Source: Victivallales bacterium
GTDB lineage: Bacteria; Verrucomicrobiota; Lentisphaeria; Victivallales; JAADHT01
Assembly: GCA_016930955.1 (NCBI GenBank)
Contig: JAFGFR010000267.1
Span: forward strand, 1-22,920
Reading direction: 5' to 3'
DNA length: 22,920 nt
The position numbers were made by a program, and so were the translations under genes. Below the pieces are notes generated by a model. The model was not told the DNA's origin and ran no database searches. It saw only the letters and a program-made list of their open reading frames with translations. This document shows, piece by piece, positions 14,411-19,313 of the stretch; position 1 is the first letter of the stretch; the number at the start of each line of letters is the position of its first letter.

Positions 14411-14442
14411 GATTAACCCAAGCACAAAAATTCCAAGGTTTT

Positions 14443-17001
14443 TCAGTATGGCCAGAGTTTCTCGACGCTGTCCGAGCTGACCCAGCCCTCGGAATGAACG
14501 TCGCGAATCCTTGCCCAGTCATGCCTTTCCTCCTCGATGCTCACCTCCATCCCAGGACGGAGGTCGAACTCGATCTTGCGCGATGTGATCGTCGGCAGAG
14601 AATAAACATTGACGTCCTTTTTCACGACTATAGCATTGTTTGGGCTGTAAGTGCTGTTGATCTGGGTTATGTAAGCGACAGATCCGGTCATGAGCATGAT
14701 GAGGCAGGACACGAGGGTTGACACCCATTTGCGGGCTGACAGGAAACGTCTGGCTACGAGGGCGAGCCATGACAACGACCATGCGAGAGCCGTGAAAAGC
14801 AGCCATGAGTCAGGTCTGAAGGTGTCGCGCAGATTCACCATTGACTGTATGGGGTTCTGTGAGGTGCCGATCTCGGGGAGTCCAAGCGACCTGCGGATAT
14901 AGTTCAGGTTCTCCATGATCTCGCTGTCCGACGGGTTCAGTCGTCTTGCCTTTTCATAGAAGACCAGTGCCTCGGGCTTCTTGCCCTGCTGGTACAGGCA
15001 GTTGCCGATATTGTAGAGCAGGGCGGGGTCGGGTGTTCTCGGGCTGAGAAGCTCTTTAAAAAGCTTCTCCGCCTTATCGAATTGCCCGCTGTCATGCGCC
15101 TCGATGGCGTTGTTGAACGCCGCGCTTGCCGCATCCACAGGTGTTGACAGGGCCATCCCGGTGCCGATCAGCAAAAAGATGGAAACCCTCCTTAGGGTGT
15201 CCAGGAGTTTTTTCTTGAGCTCCTGCGGTGCTTCGTGTGCGTCGTGGGGCATGAATGAAGACATGCTCCCCGAGCGTAGGCAGTCGGCAAGCTCCGTGTC
15301 ATCGACTTTCTCGGCAAGCTCCATGGCGCTGGTTCCCGGAGGGTATCCCAGCAGGTCGTTGAGGTAGGGTGTTATGTCGCTTTGTATGAGGTGATGCATC
15401 TGGTCGGTGGGGGTGTCCTCGAGTATGTCGAGGATTCCGCGTTTTCTTTTTTTTGCGCTGTTTCTTCGTCTGAGCCGCGGGTCGGCACGCAACTTTTCCA
15501 GCCGGAAACAGGCAAGCTCATAGGCTCCGAAAAACAACGGGCCGACGGCAAACAGCAGAATGATCTGGAAAAGCCTGTTCCTGTAGATAGGCAGCAGCAC
15601 CCCGCCATGCTCCTGCCTCTTCAGGTACATTATGCTGTCCCTGACTTTGTGCCTGGAGTCCTGTGCCTCCCTTTCTGCGCGAGAAGAGTCATCCGAGGTG
15701 TCCAGCACCATGGAGGACACGACCTTGTCGCCTTCAGCGACGTTGAAGTCCTCCGTGAAACGTGTTTGCCTGTATGCCTGCTCGGAGGGGCAGAATGTAC
15801 AGAAACTCAGATCGATGTCTAGCATTCCCTCGGCCTTGGGTATCATGGCGTAGCGTATTTCAGCCTCGGACCTGCCGTCTGCCGAGGGATCGGATTTCTT
15901 CACTTCCGGGGGGTATATTCTCATTCCCTTTATGTTGAGCGGCGGGGCGACGAGAGTCTCGACAGTGCCGTTTCCGGAAAGGTTTATCTTGAGTGTCTCC
16001 GGCGCGCCAGCCTTCATTTCGGAGGATGAGATGTCAACCGACATCTGCCATTCACCTACAAGGCCTAGAAATATCGATCCCTCCGGTACGGGTGGCAAAG
16101 GGACGACCCTTCGCTCGGGCATATCGGCGACAAGGTTATGCTTGATCGTCCGGTATGACGCGAAAAAACTGTCGCGGATGTCATCAAACGGATCCCCGCC
16201 TCTGCGTCCTGGCTCCCTGGGCAGCTTGATAACGCATGGAATGGTGATTTTCCCGTTTGGAACTCCTGTGGAGATTGCACGGAAGGCGGTTTTGAATATG
16301 TCAACATTATAGATTTGTTCCTCGAGCTTGACAGTCCTCCTGACCGGCGGCAGGAAGTTCGGGGCATCCGGATTCAACCGCCCGTAGTTGCGCAGTACTA
16401 TTTTGTCGACCTCGACTGCCGGCCATGAGCAGCTCACTGGCAGCCCCCTCAATGAGTACATCCTTAACTCCAGATCCACCTCCTCGCCGATGAAAATCTC
16501 TTCCCGTGGGCTCAGAAGCACGGCCGAGACATACAGCAATTCCTCCAGATCCGTGGCTTTGCCATCTGCCGTCACGAGCTTTTGTTTATATGCGGTGAAA
16601 GTCAGTGGAGCTGACTTTCTGACCACATGCCCTGCATCTATTTCCAACTCGGGAATGGTGAATTCACCCTCCTTGCTGACAGTGAACGTGTAGACCGTCT
16701 CGAACGTGTCCAACCGCTTGGTGTTGATTATGGTTGTGCGTTTGCTCTGCATGGGCTCACCGGAGGCCCAGTTCAGCCCGGGTATTACCGGCAGATCCAC
16801 GATGCCGAGGAACCCGATGGTGGAGATAAGTTTCAGTTCTGCAGGCTCGCCGAGCAGCACCTTGGTTGGGCTGATCTCTATCCGGATGTCCCCCTGCCCA
16901 ACGGCAGGCAACAAGCCCGGCCTTGCCAGCAACCAAACGCCAAGCAATAAAACACCACAAAAAGTGCGGGGAAAGCATTTCCCGAGTACTTTTCTTCGCA
17001 T
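14443..17001 (-). CDS. BatD-BatE fusion protein with C-terminal SH3-like domain
   Basis: An 852-aa envelope protein. A signal peptide (about 1-35: basic start, hydrophobic stretch, then PAVG) leads into a BatD-type region of tandem beta domains (about 37-440) and a TM helix at about 476-498. A cytoplasmic linker contains a Lys/Arg-rich run at about 505-521. A second TM follows at about 604-622, then TPR repeats (about 625-705), two TM helices (about 731-750 and 759-778) and an SH3-like domain (about 786-850). TPR plus SH3 is the BatE layout, so BatD and BatE are fused. Bat proteins (Bacteroides aerotolerance) usually accompany a MoxR ATPase and VWA proteins BatA/BatB; none is in this window. 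The ATG at 17001 follows AAGGAGG by 9 nt. The exact role of Bat proteins is not settled. Confidence 0.85.
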   Translation of the reverse strand: MRRKVLGKCFPRTFCGVLLLGVWLLARPGLLPAVGQGDIRIEISPTKVLLGEPAELKLISTIGFLGIVDLPVIPGLNWASGEPMQSKRTTIINTKRLDTFETVYTFTVSKEGEFTIPELEIDAGHVVRKSAPLTFTAYKQKLVTADGKATDLEELLYVSAVLLSPREEIFIGEEVDLELRMYSLRGLPVSCSWPAVEVDKIVLRNYGRLNPDAPNFLPPVRRTVKLEEQIYNVDIFKTAFRAISTGVPNGKITIPCVIKLPREPGRRGGDPFDDIRDSFFASYRTIKHNLVADMPERRVVPLPPVPEGSIFLGLVGEWQMSVDISSSEMKAGAPETLKINLSGNGTVETLVAPPLNIKGMRIYPPEVKKSDPSADGRSEAEIRYAMIPKAEGMLDIDLSFCTFCPSEQAYRQTRFTEDFNVAEGDKVVSSMVLDTSDDSSRAEREAQDSRHKVRDSIMYLKRQEHGGVLLPIYRNRLFQIILLFAVGPLFFGAYELACFRLEKLRADPRLRRRNSAKKRKRGILDILEDTPTDQMHHLIQSDITPYLNDLLGYPPGTSAMELAEKVDDTELADCLRSGSMSSFMPHDAHEAPQELKKKLLDTLRRVSIFLLIGTGMALSTPVDAASAAFNNAIEAHDSGQFDKAEKLFKELLSPRTPDPALLYNIGNCLYQQGKKPEALVFYEKARRLNPSDSEIMENLNYIRRSLGLPEIGTSQNPIQSMVNLRDTFRPDSWLLFTALAWSLSWLALVARRFLSARKWVSTLVSCLIMLMTGSVAYITQINSTYSPNNAIVVKKDVNVYSLPTITSRKIEFDLRPGMEVSIEEERHDWARIRDVHSEGWVSSDSVEKLWPY

Positions 17002-17010
17002 GAAAACAAA

Positions 17011-17017
17011 CCTCCTT
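17011..17017 (-). promoter_or_regulatory. Ribosome-binding site fixing the BatD-BatE start
   Basis: AAGGAGG on the minus strand, 9 nt before the ATG at 17001. It rules out the in-frame ATG at 17097, which lies within the heptamer repeat and would give an N-terminus with no signal peptide. Confidence 0.8.
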
Positions 17018-17033
17018 AAAGCAGACAGCCCAT

Positions 17034-17063
17034 CAAATAGAACATCAGAAAGTGAAAACTCAA
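17034..17063 (-). promoter_or_regulatory. Candidate promoter of the BatD-BatE gene
   Basis: On the minus strand TTGAGT (17058-17063) and TATTTG (17034-17039) are 18 nt apart, just upstream of the ribosome-binding site and 24 bp from the heptamer array. The match to consensus is partial. Confidence 0.3.
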
Positions 17064-17086
17064 GCCCTCCAAGGCAAAAAAACATG

Positions 17087-17153
17087 TTCCGGTTCACGGT
17101 TCACGGTTCACGGTTCACGGTTCACGGTTCACGGTTCACGGTTCCGGTTCACG
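17087..17153 (+). repeat. Tandem heptamer array, unit TTCACGG
   Basis: Seven perfect head-to-tail copies of TTCACGG run from 17093 to 17141. They are bordered on both sides by a six-base variant TTCCGG (17087-17092 and 17142-17147), and a last partial unit TTCACG follows at 17148-17153. The unit is 7 bp, so the array cycles through all three frames and is not a coding repeat. Slipped-strand copying is the likely origin. Confidence 0.95.
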
Positions 17154-17295
17154 TAAACGGCTAGCCTTTCCCGAATCAAATTTCCACGCCCGATCATTGG
17201 AGTGAGCATCGCCACGGACTGAAGCGGAATATCCTTGTCCCCGAACTATTTTTTGATTTTTTCGGCCAAGTTGCAGTTTCCCGGCTTGCAAAAGA

Positions 17296-17328
17296 TTGAA
17301 TAGGGACTAGCTTATGCGCCCTGTTCAA
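17296..17328. other. 10-bp hairpin upstream of rpsP
   Basis: TTGAATAGGG (17296-17305) pairs with CCCTGTTCAA (17319-17328): nine Watson-Crick pairs and one G-U pair, with a 13-nt loop. GCTTG at 17284-17288 can pair instead with CAAGC at 17326-17330, so two exclusive folds are possible. There is no U-run after the stem on the plus strand. Confidence 0.45.
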
Positions 17329-17346
17329 GCATGGCAGCGGAACCGT

Positions 17347-17367
17347 ATGGAGGCCGTCATTCTCCAT
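17347..17367. other. Perfect 6-bp hairpin upstream of rpsP
   Basis: ATGGAG (17347-17352) and CTCCAT (17362-17367) form a perfect stem with a 9-nt loop, 18 bp after the larger hairpin. It may be part of a structured leader. No U-run follows. Confidence 0.35.
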
Positions 17368-17383
17368 TGCTCCTCTTAACTGC

Positions 17384-17411
17384 TTGTCTTGCAATGGGTT
17401 GATGATATGGT
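17384..17411 (+). promoter_or_regulatory. Candidate promoter of the rpsP operon
   Basis: TTGTCT (17384-17389) and TATGGT (17406-17411) are 16 nt apart, which would give a leader of about 65 nt. A small imperfect stem (TTGGTGC with GCCCCAA) lies in that leader. The match is modest; transcription from further upstream, through the two hairpins, is equally possible. Confidence 0.3.
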
Positions 17412-17482
17412 GGTTTTGGTGCTCCTTTATGGTGCCCCAAGAAGGATTCTCAGGTTGCATTTGTTATCAAGGAAAAGACTAT

Positions 17483-17908
17483 ATGGTGAGGATAAGACTC
17501 AAGAGGACCGGCACGAGGAACCTTTCGTGTTTCAGGGTAGTGGTTGTTGACCAGCGTTCGGCGCGGGACGGCAGGACGATAGAGCAGATCGGGTTCTATG
17601 ATCCTCGTCACGACGAGGAGAGGCTTGATTTGGAACGCTTTGCTCACTGGGTCTCACTGGGTGCGCAGCCCAGCCGGACGGTGGACGACCTTGCCCGGCG
17701 CATGAATGATCCAGAGGCGGAGGCCAAGCGTAAGGAAGAGGCCAGGAAGAAGGCGGAGCAGGCCGCCAGGGAAAAGGAGAAAGCCGATAAGAAGCTTGCT
17801 GCGGAGGCTAAAGCCAAGGCTGAAGCTGAAGCCAAGGCGAAGGAGCCTGAAGCGACATCCGGGGCCGAGACGCAGGAGGTTGTGGAGGCCGAGGAGAAGG
17901 CAGGATAA
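17483..17908 (+). CDS. rpsP: 30S ribosomal protein S16 with Ala/Lys/Glu-rich C-terminal tail
   Basis: The S16 core fills residues 1 to about 75, with MVRIRLKRTGTRN at the start, FRVVVVDQRSARDGR at about 17-31 and IGFYDP 36-41, the classic S16 blocks. S16 binds 16S rRNA and is needed for 30S assembly. The protein is 141 aa, whereas 80-90 is usual; the extra 66 residues (76-141) are almost only Ala, Lys, Glu and Arg and should form a long charged helix or disordered tail. The ATG at 17483 follows AAGGA (17469-17473) and is the family start; in-frame codons upstream encode unrelated sequence. It opens the rpsP-khpA-trmD-rplS operon. Confidence 0.95.
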   Translation: MVRIRLKRTGTRNLSCFRVVVVDQRSARDGRTIEQIGFYDPRHDEERLDLERFAHWVSLGAQPSRTVDDLARRMNDPEAEAKRKEEARKKAEQAAREKEKADKKLAAEAKAKAEAEAKAKEPEATSGAETQEVVEAEEKAG

Positions 17909-17921
17909 TAATTTTCCGAAC

Positions 17922-17927
17922 AGAGGA
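17922..17927 (+). promoter_or_regulatory. Ribosome-binding site fixing the khpA GTG start
   Basis: AGAGGA lies 7 nt before GTG at 17935. The in-frame TTG at 17929 would be only 1 nt from it, too close, so GTG is preferred. Confidence 0.65.
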
Positions 17928-17934
17928 TTTGACA

Positions 17935-18261
17935 GTGATTAAGAAACTATTCGATACATTTATGGGCAAGGGGAAGGTGGGTGGCGAATCGGCTCCTGCA
18001 TCAGCGGCCGGGGGCGACGGCATTCGTGATCTCGAACATTTTGTTGACTATGTTGTTCGTGCCTTGGTTGACCAGCCGGATCTTGTGAGGATCGAGACGG
18101 TCACCGGGGAGAGGGGCCTGGTTATTCAGGTAGTCTGCGCGACGGAGGATGTTGGCAAGATAATTGGCAAGAACGGGAAGACTATATCAGCCATCCGCGC
18201 TCTGGTCAGCGGGGCGGGGAGGCGGTTCGAGAAGGCTTTGACTGTCGAGGTGAAGGACTGA
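17935..18261 (+). CDS. khpA: KH-domain RNA-binding protein KhpA
   Basis: A 108-aa protein with a single type II KH domain. The GKNG loop at 78-81, in the context VGKIIGKNGKTISAIRALV, is the RNA-binding signature. KhpA proteins bind RNA, often as partners of KhpB, and affect cell size and translation in several Gram-positive bacteria. Position between rpsP and trmD is the classic site for this gene. The usual protein is about 75-80 aa; here about 28 N-terminal residues (Gly/Ala-rich linker) come before the domain. The start is GTG at 17935. The gap to rpsP is 26 bp and to trmD 27 bp. Confidence 0.92.
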   Translation: MIKKLFDTFMGKGKVGGESAPASAAGGDGIRDLEHFVDYVVRALVDQPDLVRIETVTGERGLVIQVVCATEDVGKIIGKNGKTISAIRALVSGAGRRFEKALTVEVKD

Positions 18262-18288
18262 GGCACCACCAGCACGGGAATTGACAGA

Positions 18289-18969
18289 TTGACCATAGAC
18301 ATAGTCACCATATTCCCGGGTGTATTTGCCGGGCCCTTCGATGAGAGCATAGTTGGCAGGGCGGTCGAGAAAGGGCTATTGAGGATCAATGTTGTTGATC
18401 TTCGTGAGTTTGCTTTTGACAAGCGTCGTAGAGTGGATGACAAGCCTTACGGCGGCGGGCCTGGGATGCTGATGATGTGCGAGCCGCTTTTCAGGGCGGT
18501 CGAGAGCCTTAGGGCAGAGAAGTCAAAAGTGATTCTGATGACGCCTCAGGGTGAGGTATTCCGGCAGAGCATTGCCGAGGGATTGTCAGTGGAGAGTCAC
18601 TTGGTGATTATTTGTGGGCACTACGAGGGGGTGGACGAGCGGGTGAGGCTAGATCTTGTGGATATGGAGATTTCGATCGGCGACTTCATACTGACGAACG
18701 GGAATTTGCCGGCGATGGTTTTGACGGAAGCGGTAGCGAGGCTGGTTCCAGGTGTTCTGGGGTCAGCAAAGTCCTGTGAGAGCGATTCTTTCTCGAATGG
18801 GATGCTGGAGTATCCCCAGTACACGCGGCCTGAAAATTTCCGTGGCCAGAAAGTGCCGGAGGTCCTGCTTTCTGGGGACCACGGTCAGATAAGGGCTTGG
18901 AGGGAGAGCGAGGCTTTGAAGAGGACAACGAGAAGGCGGCCCGATTTGCTGGGCGCAGGAGAGAAATGA
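18289..18969 (+). CDS. trmD: tRNA (guanine-37-N1)-methyltransferase TrmD
   Basis: A 226-aa SPOUT-class enzyme that methylates G37 of tRNAs using S-adenosylmethionine, which prevents +1 frameshifting. Blocks seen: DIVTIFPGVF at the N-terminus, YGGGPGMLMM 54-63, ICGHYEGVDERV 108-119, SIGDFILTNGNLPAMVL 129-145, VPGVLG 153-158 and DSFSNG 166-171. Arg151 and Asp166 correspond to the catalytic Arg154 and Asp169 of E. coli TrmD. The cofactor loop has TNGN where E. coli has SGGE. The start is TTG at 18289, with GGGA 9 nt before it; no ATG is available near the family N-terminus. Its stop overlaps the double ATG of rplS, so translation is probably coupled. Confidence 0.95.
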   Translation: MTIDIVTIFPGVFAGPFDESIVGRAVEKGLLRINVVDLREFAFDKRRRVDDKPYGGGPGMLMMCEPLFRAVESLRAEKSKVILMTPQGEVFRQSIAEGLSVESHLVIICGHYEGVDERVRLDLVDMEISIGDFILTNGNLPAMVLTEAVARLVPGVLGSAKSCESDSFSNGMLEYPQYTRPENFRGQKVPEVLLSGDHGQIRAWRESEALKRTTRRRPDLLGAGEK

Positions 18970-19313
18970 TGAACTTGATGGATATGATCAACAAGGAACA
19001 GGTGGTGGATCGCGTGAAATTTGATATTGGCGACACTGTGAACGTGCATACCAAGATAGTGGAAGGCGACACGGAGAGGGTGCAGGTTTTCAAAGGTACC
19101 GTCATAGCGAAGAGCGGCTCAGGGATAAAGGAGAATTTTACCGTCAGGCGTGTGGCTTTTGGCATCGGTGTGGAAAGAGTGTTCCCCCTCAACTCGCCAC
19201 GCATAGCCAAGATCGAGGTCGAGCGCAAGGGAAGGGTAAGGCGTGCGAGATTGAACTATCTGCGCGGCAAGACCGGCAAGGCTGCCAGGATCAAGGAAAA
19301 GGCCCGCAGCTAG
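18969..19313 (+). CDS. rplS: 50S ribosomal protein L19
   Basis: A 114-aa protein with the L19 blocks FDIGDTVNVHTKIVEGD, VQVFKGTVIAKSGSGIKENFTVRR, GIGVERVFPLNSPRI and the basic RRARLNYLRGKTGKAARI end. L19 sits at the interface between the two ribosomal subunits. Length is normal. Two ATGs stand back to back at 18966 and 18969; AGGAG at 18957-18961 is 7 nt before the second and only 4 before the first, so the second is chosen. Both overlap the trmD stop. The stop TAG at 19311-19313 shares CTA with the stop of the convergent nuclease gene. Confidence 0.96.
   Translation: MNLMDMINKEQVVDRVKFDIGDTVNVHTKIVEGDTERVQVFKGTVIAKSGSGIKENFTVRRVAFGIGVERVFPLNSPRIAKIEVERKGRVRRARLNYLRGKTGKAARIKEKARS

Larger units (their letters stand above)
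17002..17482. other. Divergent spacer between the BatD-BatE gene and rpsP
   Basis: A 481-bp gap, the largest in the window. It holds, from left to right, the BatD-BatE ribosome-binding site and possible promoter, a heptamer tandem array (17087-17153), a T-rich patch near 17250-17268, two perfect or near-perfect hairpins (17296-17328 and 17347-17367), a possible rpsP promoter and the rpsP ribosome-binding site. I see no protein gene. The right half could be a structured leader or a small RNA; I could not match it to a known RNA family. Confidence 0.5.

Noticed and set aside
17087..17153. Heptamer array as a CRISPR array
   Set aside because: Units are 7 bp and directly adjacent, with no spacers, and no cas genes are near.
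17067..17164. Peptide with FTVHGSR repeats read through the heptamer array
   Set aside because: The 7-bp unit is not a multiple of three and the frame is made by the DNA repeat; there is no start signal, so it is not a protein repeat.
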